From assembly GCA_021030905.1 (NCBI GenBank), contig JAGFMI010000007.1:1178001-1242000 (forward strand): 64,000 bases of DNA, given 5' to 3'. Each line of letters starts with the position of its first letter. Position 1 is the first letter of the stretch. A program made the position numbers and the translations under genes. Source of the DNA: Pyrenula massariospora (lineage: Eukaryota > Ascomycota > Eurotiomycetes > Pyrenulales > Pyrenulaceae). This document shows positions 44,759 to 56,206 of the stretch, piece by piece. The notes beneath the pieces are model-generated. The model did no database searches. It was not told where the DNA came from and saw only the letters and a list, made by a program, of their open reading frames with translations.

Positions 44759-45267
44759 AGGATGTCCACCTACAAAGTGAGCGGATCGGAGGGAGCACAA
44801 ATGGATTGGACGGGGAGACGTTCATGTACAACAGTTCGCAGATGCTGCAGTCATCACTGACGGGGGTTCATGAATTATGCGGAGAATGGTTCCGTAGAAT
44901 AATAGCGGAGAATAATGATGATGCTGCATCTTTATCTTGCACCGACTCATCATCCACGAACGGATTGAGCTTGACGTGCATGTTGTGGTAGGACGTATCG
45001 ATGCCGTCGATGCAATATTCAGATCTTTGACAAGTGATGAGTAAGATGCAAACAAGAATATGCGCTTCAATATGCAGTGATTTATGTACAGTAGAGCCTC
45101 ACCAAATTTCCTCCTCTTTCGGGGCAGTTCGCAGTCCACCTAATGTTTGAGTTGCGAGCACTGATAGCCCGATCGTTCCCACTGTCTTCGATGGCGAGTT
45201 TTCGCTCTGATTTTGTACTGAGCTCTCCCAGTCGATCTGTATGATGCTTCTGGTGTGCTAGTTCTGG
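44759..45267. other. Intergenic 0.5 kb
   Basis: 3' region of the OPT gene. Nothing further recognised. Confidence 0.5.
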
Positions 45268-45759
45268 CTAGGGAGGATTGTCCGTGTCTGATTTTCTTGC
45301 GGCTCTGGAGCGGAGGACTTTGAAGGGTTGTGGAGGTACAGCACCCGATGACACTGGGTTGAGTGGGCGGTCAGATGAGGTTGAGCGGTCCTTCTCTGTA
45401 GCATTGGATTGCTTTGGTGCAGAGGATCTGGTCGGTGTTTGAATGGAAACGAAGGGGTAGCCGTGTATATTTCCGAGTGGAAAGTCGCCGGGTTGGCTAT
45501 CTCCTCGTCTGTGAGAAATGTGGCACTGGCCTGCTCCTCGGGGAGTGGAAGCATTCACCTTCCATGAATCTGAGCGTTTTAGTCGTCTTTGCTCAAGCAC
45601 AGCTGAACCTGCTATTTCTTGCGAGAGCGCCAAGACGACGTTGCTTGGCAATGCTGAGAGCGAGTAGCCATCTCCTCCCGTCCCTCGGCCAGGCAGTGGA
45701 CTCGACGACCAGTCTCGGAGGGAGCTTAGCTCCTCTCTCATTCGGCACCGCATCGCCAT
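45268..45759 (-). CDS. Doubtful hypothetical ORF downstream of the Clr5 gene
   Basis: An ATG-started frame of 163 residues, Ser/Pro/Arg-rich and without recognised domain. In the same stretch another minus-strand frame (from about 45554) looks at least as protein-like (EEQASATFLTDEEIANPATF), so a frame change, a missed intron or simple 3' UTR are all possible. It starts only 22 bases after the stop of the Clr5-domain gene on the same strand, which would be unusually tight for two separate fungal genes. Confidence 0.25.
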   Translation of the reverse strand: MAMRCRMREELSSLRDWSSSPLPGRGTGGDGYSLSALPSNVVLALSQEIAGSAVLEQRRLKRSDSWKVNASTPRGAGQCHISHRRGDSQPGDFPLGNIHGYPFVSIQTPTRSSAPKQSNATEKDRSTSSDRPLNPVSSGAVPPQPFKVLRSRAARKSDTDNPP

Positions 45760-45780
45760 GATTCGCTTGCGGAAACCCTT

Positions 45781-47510
45781 TTACCGTCCAATTCTTTTCA
45801 GCCAAAACTTCATACTCGGACTCTCCTCTGGCCACACCTTCCTCGCAATCTCCACCGCCTCATCCCCCAGCACTTGAGCCTTCTCCCAGTTCCCCTCCCC
45901 ACGCTCAATTACGCACTGGAAGAAGTACACCCTCGCCGTCATCACATTCCGAAAATCCTCGTCGGGATCACTCTCAATCCGCTTCAACACATCGCGGAGG
46001 ATCGTGCGGGATTCCTCGGGTTTGCCGTGCTCGACGGGTATCTCGGCGGAGGCCAGCACCGCGGCGCAGGTGGCGCGCGAGTGCGGGCCCGTGGCCTCCT
46101 CGTTGCGGCGGATCACCTCGACCATGTAGGACTCGGCCTCGGCGTAGCGCTTCTGTAGGCGCATCAGGTTCGCCGCCATCTCGTACAGGTACAGGAGCGT
46201 CTCGTGGTGGCGGTCGAGGACATTTTCGAAGAGACGGAGGAGTTGGCGGAGGATGGGTTCGACGAGGAGGAGGCGGGATTCGGAGGCGTACAGGGACCAG
46301 ATGATCTGGGTTAGCGGGTGTTGTTTGCCGAGAATGATGTCGGAGAGCTCGGCGGCGTAGCTAAAGACGTTGTTGCTGACTTCCTTTTGGCCGGCGGCTT
46401 CGAATTCGGAGAGGACCCAGAGGAGGCAGGGGATGAGTTCGGGGCGCTGTTGGCGGAGGACATGGGCGAGTGAGGAAGATGAGGTGTCAAGGAGGGAGAA
46501 GAGGGAGCTGCTGTCGCCTTGGGCAATGGAGTAGGATGCTGCAACTTGGGAGGCCGCCCAGGGCATGGGTTGGAGGTCTGGTTGACCGTGGAGCGGGTAG
46601 GTGATTTTGGAGAGGAGCCAGTAGTCGCTGGAGAACATGGTGGAGAAGTAGGTCGAGGAGGTGTTAAGGGAAAGAGAAAGGTTACGAAATTCGGCGTCGG
46701 AAGGTGGGGAGCGGGGGATGGCATCTGCGCCGAGGAGCATCGAGACGGGGATTTTGTTCTGGCTACCGCGGAAGGGGACCAAGGAGGAGGAGGAGGACTC
46801 GCCTCTTTGGCTGTGGTCGGTCGGGCTCGGCGTGGTGGCGCCGTATCTATTTCCGCCTTCGTCGGAAGATGTTCCGGAGTATCCAAGATCGGGGGTAAGC
46901 GCCAAGGGTGTGACTGCCCGAATATGTCTGGGGAGTTCGACGACATCGCTTTCGTCGTCAAGCTGGTCCAAGTCCACACCTTTGCGGGTAAAATAGGTCT
47001 TGACTGCCACGAGTTCTTTACGCCTCCCTCGCACAAAGAAAGCCGTTGATTTGCCGTCCGCTTCGCGCCTTTTAGCGGCAAAGTACATCGCGCGCATCTC
47101 GGAGTCCTTGCTGTTCTTGTCCAGCTGCCATTGGTGGACCCGCCACTTGTACATGCGTTCCCTACACCGCCATTAGCTAAGGTCTAAGCTCGGACTCGTC
47201 CTTAAATGGGTGACACATACGTCGCGTTGAATCCATACTTCTTTTGGAAGTGCGTTGCGATCTGTTTCAACGTCTTGCCCTCGTTGACGTACAGTTTCGT
47301 AAACTCGGCGCGCTTATCGTCCCACTCACCAGCGCTCGGTCTGTGAAGGGGCCTGTCGCGAAGGGGCAGAGTTCGGCCATAGGCGTCTAGAGGCTCTGCC
47401 ATTGTGTATGCGCTTTGGCCATGCAGCGGTCTTCGGTAAGCGCCGACGAGGTTGATTGGGTAGACGTATAAGGAAGGCTTTGCGGCTCGGGCACGCTTCT
47501 GTCTGTGCAT
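45781..47510 (-). CDS. Clr5-domain protein
   Basis: Two exons (47510-47221, 47161-45781) give about 556 residues. The Clr5 domain spans the intron: WDDKRAEFTKLYVNEGKTLK, QIATHFQKKYGFNAT joined to ERMYKWRVHQWQLDKN. This about 55-residue helix-turn-helix-like domain is common in Pezizomycotina; its namesake is fission-yeast Clr5, a heterochromatin and gene-silencing factor. The middle is Ser-rich. The C-terminal 250 residues are helical with TPR-like repeats (LLYLYEMAANLMRLQKRYAE, AESYMVEVIRRNEEATG), as often seen in this family. The start may instead be the ATG at 47402 (MAEPLDAYGRTL), since the 36 residues before it are basic and look like leader sequence. Probably a nuclear regulator; targets unknown. 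The central exon region is GC-rich. Confidence 0.82.
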
Positions 47511-48733
47511 TGGTTGGTTAGAAACGGGAGACCTGGATCAGGAAGTGCATCGTCGTCAAGGAGCGTGGGTGATTGGACCGTTTACTACAAAAGGACAGTG
47601 CAGAGAAAGGCAATTGAGCCGAACAGGGCAACTCTGGGCGATCCTCGCTCTTGGCGGGAATGTAGAGTCGCATAAAAAAAACACACAAACGGCAGGACAA
47701 AAGGGATACGAAAGAAATGCTTTTGCAGCTCCAGACATCTATATAAAAAAGAACAGAAGATGTGGTGTGCGACCGCACCCTTTCGCCCCATGGGGCATGG
47801 GTCTTGAGTTGAGCAGCTCCACGTTCTTTTGCAGAAAACGACAGGGTCCGTCATGACCAACCTGCCACTATCGGTAGCAGGTTTCACCGACCACCGACCT
47901 CTCCAAGGCAATAATAACGATTGCGGATGATACTTGAGATGAAGGCGTTCATTCATACCTTTCCGTGGCTTCGAGACGTCAACGATCCTTCCGCCTCACA
48001 CTGTACGGTCGCGCGTACTTCTCATGTTCTCATCGGTAGGCAGATGTGAAAACCCGGCAATCGATGCGAAATTTCACAGCGACTGAATATTATGGCTCGA
48101 GTCTCACGAGATTAGGCTGCAGCGCTACAAGGTCTCAGAAGAGGTTGATCGAGGCACGTTGGGACAGGGAAACGGCTGACGAGATTCAAAAACCGCCCCA
48201 ACCTCGATTGGCGTCTTGGTGATGAGGCGGGCTAAGGAGCTAAAAATGCCCTCCTGCCAAGAAACAGTTCTTCTCTCTTCATCAAAGCGTCTCCACCACG
48301 CCAACGGCCATGTGGTCATTCTGGGGTCGAAATAGCCTATCCAATTTCCTAATCATACGACAGCCCCGATCAGCAGGCTCCATATTCGCTCTGCCCTATT
48401 ACGCCAAGGCATTTTCTTCGTACAGAGACTGGCTAACAGCCGAGTGAATGGAGACTTTGGCCAATGGCTTTTCTCTATAACCGAAAACGTAGACCTTCGA
48501 TCTCCGAATCCCGGACCTGGGCCTGCATTTATGCTTAAACTGGTGAAACCCAAGGCGCTGAGATAGGTACACCGATAGTGACCGAGTCAGCAAGCCAATG
48601 AACAGCACACGATCGCGAGCCCAGTAGTCCAGCATGAGCTTAACAAAATCGCAATCCAGTAGCAGGGTATGAGTGCTCGTTAAGTGTTTCACCCTACAAG
48701 GTCAAGCGCCGTCTCGAGCCATTCCGTGTCCTT
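47511..48733. other. Intergenic 1.2 kb
   Basis: Promoter region of the Clr5 gene and 3' region of CCL1 (both minus). Short frames only; no RNA gene or repeat recognised. Confidence 0.5.
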
Positions 48734-49897
48734 TCACACGGACTTCAGGTCGGGCCCGAAGACGCTGGCATCATCTTGTAATGTTTTGCCCTCCACCTTC
48801 CGCCGTTTCCTCTCAGCCTTTTCTGCATCTTTCTCCCCGTCCCTCTTCTGTGCCGCATTGAGTGCAACAATGTTCAACTTCTCTGGATTTTGGCATTTGA
48901 ACAGCTTTTTACCAATGCGGCTGATCTCCTTTTTCTCAGCTGGGTTATCATCGGGTTCTTTCCACAATGCCAGAAGAGATGAGCAGGATTGAAGGGTAGT
49001 CATAAGTTTGTTTCTCATGACTTTGCCTTCTTGTCCAAGGTGCTGTAGCTTAAGGTCAAGATAGTGTGTGGTGAGATCCTTGTCTTTTAGCATCAACGCT
49101 GAAAGCCAAATCTGGCTTGGAGTGTACAAGAAGTACGCATCAGTCATCTGCGCCGCATCTTTCAATACTGCATGGGTCGCTTCGGCAGCTTTCAAGATCC
49201 GTCTTTTGAGATCTGATCCAAGATTTTTCAACTGTCCGTCTTCTGCGAGCTTCATCATCTCCATGACACCGCCTTCCAAGCCTCGAAACGGGTGCCGTAC
49301 ATCTAGCGTGAATCTTAGGCCTTGCATTAGGAGAAATTCTGGAGCTTTTACATCCTCTTCAGTTGTCTTTGGCAATTTTGAGACAAATCGAGATAGTGGC
49401 ATGTAAAAATGGTCAGACTTGGTAGCCAGGAAGAGGGCACACTTCATAATTTGTTGAGGATGATATGTTATAGGAGAGTTGAACAAGTAAAAACGTCGTA
49501 GGAATTGTGATGCTGTAGCCTGCCAATGTCAGCTCATTTGTCAAACAAAGACCGCCCTTGAACTTGCTATGATCTCTATAGGTATTGGAGGCTCCATCGC
49601 TTCGCCCATGTCCCTGATTTTTCGGCAGCCCCACTGTACGATCTTCAGCTCTTCTTCGACAGTCAGACAGCTCACTTCTTTGGGAGCTTGCTTGGTTTTA
49701 TCTGCCTCGTCATTATCATGTTCACCGTTCTGTGTGTCCTTGCCCTCTCGTTGGGCACTCTGAGATCGTTTGATAGCTTGCCGTACTCGCTCCGATGCGT
49801 CCGCGTTGGTTGTTGCGCGCAACGATTCCAATGCTTCGGATGTATATGACCAAACGCGGAATTGGGTCGAGGTTCGATAAATATCATCTTCATGCAT
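48734..49897 (-). CDS. CCL1: TFIIH/CAK cyclin Ccl1 (cyclin H)
   Basis: Two exons (49897-49568, 49519-48734) give 371 residues. The N terminus EDDIYRTSTQFRVWSYTSE is the distinctive cyclin H/Ccl1 opening. The cyclin box runs through LTVEEELKIVQWGCRKIRDM, IIATASQFLRRFYLFNSPIT and YHPQQIMKCALFLATKSDHF. The second cyclin fold includes FTLDVRHPFRGLEGG and AYFLYTPSQIWLSALML. The C-terminal 60 residues are Lys/Glu-rich. The intron is of the GC-AG type (ATA|GCAAGT ... TTGGCAG, 48 bases); no GT donor keeps EIIATASQF. Ccl1 binds the kinase Kin28/Mcs6 in the TFIIH kinase module, phosphorylating the RNA polymerase II tail and, in some fungi, cell-cycle kinases. A very short upstream exon encoding a few residues cannot be excluded. 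Confidence 0.92.
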
Positions 49898-50611
49898 TTT
49901 CGGTGCAGAAGAAGCGCATCACTGGGATTGCACCAGGTAGAAGCAAACGAACAAAACGCCTCGATTTTGAGGTGGAGAACTGGGTGGAAGAACCCCAGAG
50001 ACGAGCACGGATTTGTGGCGACCAAGTAATGTGGCGAGTGATCTCAAGAGTTCTGAGCCACACATAAACGAAATATAGTAAAACAATTGGTGAGCTCACT
50101 CTCGTGATAAATCTGAAAATTAGCTGCACTGAGAGAAATGTTAGTGATCTCAGCCTTGCACGCAAGGCTACCTCCCACATGAATGCCCAGCGCTCCCACC
50201 AGGTTGGACATGCCTGAATAGGAGCAACAAAAGATTCCCAAAATGACCAAGGCGGGGTGAAGTTGATATCCCGTACAACATGAGGATCTCAAGAATTCAT
50301 ATTGACCTGAGGCAATAGAAGCAACCCTTTGAATAGATAGAATTGCACTTAAACAGCAGGCTACTTTGTTGTTTTAAAAGAGGGGTACATTGTACAACAT
50401 TTGCTGAACGAGGGTCAAGTCTGTCATGAATAAGATGCAAGTCATGACCTTCAAGCTGCAGGGGATACAAAACCGCCCGGATCACGCCAAAGACGCCGGC
50501 CCGTTCCCAAAAAATAGATCATCTCCCCAAATGGCGCCACGCTTGCAGATGCACCGTCCGAGATGGCAGGTTCCACTGTCCTTAATCCTTGCTGTGCTGA
50601 TGCCACAATTC
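49898..50611. other. Intergenic 0.7 kb
   Basis: Upstream region of CCL1 and downstream region of UBC1 (both minus). Short frames only; no features recognised. Confidence 0.5.
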
Positions 50612-51448
50612 TCATGCTTCACCAAACAGTCGCGCTGTAATGTCACCCATGTATGCCTCTTCAAGCTCGTAGTCCTCCCCGCCCATCCGATCAATGCCAA
50701 CAAATTTGAATGCTGCAACAACCCTTGGCACGTCGAAACCCATCTCGACGAATCGATCTATGAGAGCCTTATTATAGCCATCGTATCTAGAGAAGGACAT
50801 TAGCCGTGCATGTAGCTGTGATGGATAAAGCATACGCTGCCAGTTCAGCCTCTTCCTCTCTCTCCTCATTCTCCTTCTCTGCAGCCTCGATTGATTCTTT
50901 CGTCGGGTTGCCGCTACCTTCACCCACATGATCTCGAGGGGCCCCGGCGTACTTAACTGCCCAATCCCTCGCAACTCTTTCAAATTCTTGCGGATTCTTA
51001 ATAAGCATGCCTGCTACCACCGCATCTTGAGGGTCTTTGGGCTCGGGAGTGCTAAGCAGGGATTGAAGAGAGAGGAGGGCGGATTTGATGGTGAATACGG
51101 GAGACCACCCCGTCGAGAGCGTGTCGAGACAGATCGCACCCTGTGAGATGTCAGATACTTGGAAAGCATCTAGTCAACAGATAGTCAATATACCGTCTCA
51201 CTGCTGACATTGGGATGCCATATCCTGGTCTTGAACTTCATAAGGGGGGGTCGAAACGGATACTCGGTGGGGATTGTGATATTGATAACGTATTTGCCTC
51301 CAGCATAAGGTGAGCTCGGGGGTCCATCAAATGTGCCCACCAATGTCGTCAGATCGTCAGACGTGGCTTCAGCATGAACATTTGACGCTTTATCATTGCT
51401 GATATCGGCGAGCTCCTTGGCCATACGCCGCGCACGATTGCCGGACAT
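50612..51448 (-). CDS. UBC1: Ubiquitin-conjugating enzyme E2 with UBA domain (Ubc1)
   Basis: Three exons (51448-51194, 51140-50836, 50786-50612) give 244 residues. The UBC fold begins NRARRMAKELADI, with FDGPPSSPYAGGKYVI, PTEYPFRPPLMKF, IWHPNVSSETGAICLDTL (catalytic Cys about residue 89, placed by the first splice) and WSPVFTIKSALLSLQSLL. After a Glu-rich helical linker, the last exon encodes a UBA domain (ALIDRFVEMGFDVPRVVAAF). E2 plus UBA is the Ubc1/E2-25K architecture, which extends K48-linked chains, for example with the anaphase-promoting complex. The start is the ATG at 51448, giving the standard E2 N terminus; the frame is open further up but those residues look like 5' leader. It is divergent from RPT2. 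Confidence 0.94.
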
Positions 51449-52157
51449 GGTTCCTTCAGCGCAAGCTTCCGAAATTAAAAACCAAAAGTGTTTTAAGTCG
51501 ATCGTATCAAGATCTCGAAGATCTTGTCCAGACGTTGAAAGTAAATGATTCCGGGAAGAAGTCGGCAATAGCGATTCTATGTGGGAATCAGATCCTTGTT
51601 GTTGGCTTGATAAGCTTGTGTAACTTTGTCTATACAAATGATTATCGTGCAGACTCACAGCAGCGGTTTTGAGGTTGCTTTGCGATTCTGGGCGAGCGCA
51701 GGTGACTCGGTGCCCAGCGATACGAATATGCTTCGATCACATTGAGCTGGCGGAGAGCTGACCAGCGTGATCGAGGAACAAGAATAGACAGTGCCAAAAT
51801 CGTGCAAGTGCCACCCGTAAGGTTTGAAGCACCTTATGTCGAAAAATGGTTGGAAAGAGTGGAAAGATGTCGAAGTTTTGGGGGGGGAGGGAAGACAAAC
51901 AGTTGCGAACCTGAGGGCCTCGTCGAGGTGTCAGTCAATGGATGGTCGGCCGGTCCGCGGGCGAAGGCAGACATGCGCTCCTGCTGGCCAATCGGAGAGC
52001 GCCACTGCCCGGAGATGGCAAGCCTTGGAGCTGCCTCTGCTTTTGCCTTCATTTGCAGTCCACGCAAGCACATCCCATCCTTACCTGCCGAAGCTCATCA
52101 CGTCTAGTATAGCGTCGAAATATCTTCCTATCTCTGTGAGCGTTCAACTGAGCACAA
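51449..52157. promoter_or_regulatory. Bidirectional promoter of UBC1 and RPT2
   Basis: About 700 bases between the divergent start codons of an E2 gene and a proteasome ATPase gene. At 51807-51815 the minus strand reads GGTGGCACT, close to but not the same as the yeast proteasome control element GGTGGCAAA. A G-rich run (eight Gs) lies near 51882. No site is claimed as functional. Confidence 0.45.
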
Positions 52158-53681
52158 ATGGTAGGTGATCCATTCCAGCTCGCTCTCAAATCGCCGCTTG
52201 CTAAGCATCGACTTCTAGGGTAATCAACAATCCGGCCTTGGAGGGCAACCGCCTGGTGGAGATGGCAAAGATGACAAGGACAAGAAGGTGAGCTTCTTTC
52301 AGTGTGGATGTAGTTTTCACCCTTCTCATCCTCAGATACTAACCATATTTCTTTTCAGAAGGATAAGCCAAGATACGAGCCTCCTGTCCAGCCAACAACA
52401 AGAATAGGCCGGAGAAAGCGCAAGCAGGCAGGCCCTAATGCCTCCGCAAAACTCCCGACAATATATCCAACATCAAGATGCAAGCTTCGCTACCTACGGA
52501 TGCAGCGCGTCCATGACCACCTTCTTCTTGAGGAAGAGTTTGTCGAAAACCAGGAACGCATCCGCAAAGCCAAAGCAGCTAACACGGCCGCTCCATCTAC
52601 AACCCAAGAAGGAGAGGCACTGGATCGGAATGCGGACGAAAGAGGTCGCGTCGACGACATGCGCGGCTCACCCATGGGTGTTGGCAATCTGGAAGAAATG
52701 ATCGATGACGACCACGCTATCGTCTCCTCGGCCACCGGACCCGAATACTATGTCAGCATAATGTCCTTCGTCGATAAAGACCTTCTAGAACCAGGCGCCT
52801 CCATTCTCCTCCATCACAAATCTGTCTCTGTCGTCGGCGTCCTGACCGACGATGCCGACCCCCTTGTGTCTGTCATGAAACTCGACAAAGCACCAACCGA
52901 ATCATACGCTGACATCGGCGGCCTCGAGTCGCAAATACAAGAAGTCCGTGAAGCCGTCGAACTTCCCCTTCTACACCCCGAACTCTACGAAGAAATGGGT
53001 ATCAAACCTCCCAAGGGTGTGATCCTCTACGGCGGCCCGGGAACAGGCAAAACCCTTCTTGCCAAAGCTGTGGCCAACCAGACCTCAGCCACCTTCCTCC
53101 GCATCGTGGGCTCCGAATTGATACAGAAATACCTCGGCGATGGCCCCCGCCTGGTCCGCCAAATCTTCCAAGTCGCCGCCGAACACGCCCCAAGCATCGT
53201 CTTCATCGACGAAATCGACGCCATCGGTACGAAACGGTACGAGTCGACCTCTGGCGGCGAGCGAGAAGTCCAGAGAACAATGCTGGAACTCCTCAACCAA
53301 CTCGACGGCTTCGACGATCGCGGTGACGTCAAGGTCATCATGGCCACCAACAAAATCGAAACGCTCGACCCCGCTCTCATTCGTCCAGGCCGCATCGACC
53401 GCAAGATTCTCTTCGAGAACCCCGACCAGAACACTAAGAAGAAGATCTTCACCCTGCACACGTCCAAGATGAGTCTGGGCGAGGACGTGGATTTGGACGA
53501 GTTTATCAACCAGAAGGACGATCTAAGCGGGGCGGATATCAAGGCCATATGCTCCGAGGCGGGGCTGATGGCGCTGAGGGAGAGGCGGATGAGGGTGACC
53601 ATGGATGATTTTAGGAGCGCGAAGGATAGGGTGATGAAGACAAAGAATGATGGGGGCCCGAGCGAGGGGCTATATCTGTAG
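52158..53681 (+). CDS. RPT2: 26S proteasome regulatory ATPase Rpt2
   Basis: Three coding exons (52158-52160, 52219-52287, 52359-53681) give 464 residues; the first holds only the ATG. The spliced N terminus [20 protein letters not shown] has the N-myristoylation Gly of Rpt2. It is followed by the coiled coil ([20 protein letters not shown]), an OB domain ([14 protein letters not shown]), and the AAA module with Walker A GGPGTGKT (about residues 249-256), Walker [32 protein letters not shown] and the C-terminal helical domain. It ends in LYL, the HbYX-type tail that docks into the 20S alpha ring and opens the gate. A roughly 30-residue stretch ([20 protein letters not shown]) sits between the coiled coil and OB domain. 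The ATPase unfolds ubiquitylated substrates in nucleus and cytosol. Exon 3 has strong C-ending codon bias, as expected for high expression. Confidence 0.96.
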
Positions 53682-54167
53682 GATGGTGCTGGATTGGGAG
53701 GAAACAGTTGGCTGGGGTTAGGTTGGGTTGGGGAATAAGAGATGAGTGGGCTTTGAGAGTAAAAGATCAAAGGTGGTAATGCCATTCTGTACGCTGAATA
53801 GAGAATTTACACTTGAGAAAACTCTCCAGCATTGTATTTTACAACGGTAAGGCGAAGAAATGGATGGTACGGTAGAAATGCTTTTCGTATTCCAGGCACC
53901 AAACTTTCAGCAAATCTCTATGACCTGGTCTGGTCCGAACATGATCTCTCCCGCGATTGCGAAAGACCAAAGCCCGCCTACCCACGTCGTGTCTATCTAT
54001 GATGACCGAAGGACCAAAACGAGGCCCAGGCTAAGATATAGAAATAAATCCTTTTACCAGCCCAGGTCCGCAAACCAAACCCCATCTAAGACTCAATAAA
54101 CGCCAGTCCAGACAATGCATCTATGCTCGTTCACCCAAAGTTCGTGCCCGCAAGCAAGTCAAATGAT
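53682..54167. other. Convergent intergenic region RPT2/ARB1
   Basis: About 490 bases of 3' sequence between convergent genes; no gene or repeat recognised. Confidence 0.55.
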
Positions 54168-56206
54168 TTATACCTGGCCCGTACTGACCATCTTCTTGCG
54201 GAGGTAGTTCTTGTACTCGCCGATGCTGCCGTCCCATCTCCGGACGGTTTTGTTTTCGCAGACCATGATGTCTTTGGCGATTTTGTCGAGCAGTCTAGAG
54301 AGTAAAACTGTTAGCAAGGCATTGTGTGATACTTTTAGTCTGGGAAAAGTACGGAGGGTAGTAGACTGACCTGAAGTCGTGAGAAACAACAACCACGCCA
54401 CCACTAAACGCATTGATCGCGTCCGCCAAGCTGTCAATCGTCGGGATATCCAGCCCGTTCGTCGGCTCGTCGAGCAACAGCATGTTCGGCCCTTCAATAG
54501 CAAGCAGGGCGAACACGACTCTACTCCTTTGGCCCTCGGATAAAGTCCCCATCAACGCTGTCTGCGATTCACCCGACAAGCCATACCGCCCAAGCTGCTG
54601 GCGCCAGTATTGGTAATCCTGTGACTTTGTCGCGTACTTGTCGCGGACGAAGTCGAGGGCAGATTTGGTTAGGTCGAGCTGTTCAGCAGAGTGCTGCGAG
54701 TACATGCCAAGCTTCAGGTGAGTATGTCGGGAAACAACGCCGCCGGTTGGGGAGAGCTTCCCCGTCATGATTCGTAGGAGCGTGGACTTGCCGACTCCGT
54801 TTGGTCCAACGAGGGCGGTTCGGGAGTCCATGTCGATACCGAGATCTAGATTCTCGTACAGATTGTCTGCTTTCTTGCCAGAATATGAAAATGTCACGTC
54901 ATCGAACGAAAGAACAGGTGGCGGGAGTTTCTCGACATCTGCAAATCGGAAAGTGAAGATGCGGTCTTGCGCAACGGGTTGAATGAATCCATCGGCTTCC
55001 ATTTTGTCCAAAATCTTTTGTCGGGATTTGGCTTGTCGGACAAGATTGGCGTATGTACCAGCAGAAGCGATAAATTTCTTGATATGCTGTATTTCCTCTT
55101 GTTGCTTATGGTATGCCTTCATCTGATTGACTTCGTTGTCTGATCTGGTTTTTGTATATGAATCGTAATTACCGCCGTAGTATTGCAACTGTTTCTGCCG
55201 CATGTCAATCATATTGGTGCACACGCCGTTCAGAAAATCCATTGAATGCGAAACAAGAACAAGCGTCTTTTCCCACTTCTTGAGATATTCTTCTAACCAC
55301 ACACAGGCCTCGAGGTCAAGATGGGCTGTTGGGTCATCAAGCAGAAGGACAGTAGGTTTGACGAATAGTGCCTTTGCGAGTGCAACCCGCATGCGCCAAC
55401 CACCAGACATGTCCTTTGTCCGCTTATGCATAGTCTTCTTGTTGAAACCCAGACCGGTCAAAATAAGAGACGCACGGGTCTGGAAGGTGGAAGGATCCAT
55501 AGATTCCATTCGCTAGAAGCATTAGCAGTGATAGAAGTCAAGTTCTTTCGACACTTACGTCGTAAAGATCGAGGAGGTTCGGACTTTCTGGACCATCTTT
55601 TTCCAGGATTTCTTCTGACACTGCCTCCAGCCTAGCCAACTCATTCTCAGCCTCTTTGACTACCCACTCCAAGGCTCCCAGATCACTTGGGGCCGCACCC
55701 TCATTCAATAGATAGATATCAACATGTTCAGGTATAGGGTATTCTCGCTTGTCGATCGCCTTCAATAGCGTCGACTTGCCGCAGCCGTTTTCTCCAAGCA
55801 GACCGTACCTTCGGCCAAAGGTGAGCTCGATGGTGGTATCATTAAATAAAACTTTGCCATGAAAGACGAGAGAAGCAGAGGAAATCTTGACATCACGACT
55901 AGAAGGGATGGAGGCCAGAACACCTGTCGTCACCCGATCTGAAAGGCCATGCTTGTCCATCTGTTCGGTCAGCTTCTGCACCTTCTCCATTTTATCACCT
56001 GTGGTCGCTGGCTGCTCATCATCGGCGAGAGGATTGGTATCGCCATCCAACATGGGCGGCGTCTCATCGCCGTTGACTGAGGAGGCCTGTGATGCATTCT
56101 TCGATCCGGCCTTCGAGGAAAGTTTGGAGGCGGCGGTCTTTTTCTCGGGCTTGCCTTCGGCAGCACGCTTGGCCTGGCGAGCAGCTTTTGAGGCGGAAAC
56201 GGGCAT
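54168..56206 (-). CDS. ARB1: ABCF ATPase Arb1, ribosome biogenesis
   Basis: Three exons (56206-55559, 55512-54371, 54294-54168) give 638 residues with two ABC cassettes and no membrane segments. Cassette 1 has [29 protein letters not shown] and [20 protein letters not shown], the Asp-Asp-Pro version being characteristic of Arb1/ABCF2. The linker has the ABCF helical pair with many Lys/Gln. Cassette 2 has [27 protein letters not shown] and [11 protein letters not shown]. The last splice restores [17 protein letters not shown]. The N terminus is Lys/Ala/Ser-rich and disordered. Arb1 shuttles between nucleus and cytoplasm and is needed for 40S and 60S subunit maturation. All catalytic residues are intact; length and exon joins fit the family. 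Confidence 0.95.

Noticed and set aside
46311-47081. 256-residue Pro/Ser-rich frame overlapping the Clr5 gene
   Set aside because: Same strand but different frame; the Clr5 frame has the domain and TPR-like repeats, this one has only low complexity.
51807-51815. Proteasome control element upstream of RPT2
   Set aside because: Only a partial match (last two bases differ), so it is mentioned as context and not called as a site.
53027-53785. 252-residue minus-strand frame opposite RPT2
   Set aside because: Antisense to the AAA domain of a certain gene; Ser/Pro-rich without motifs.
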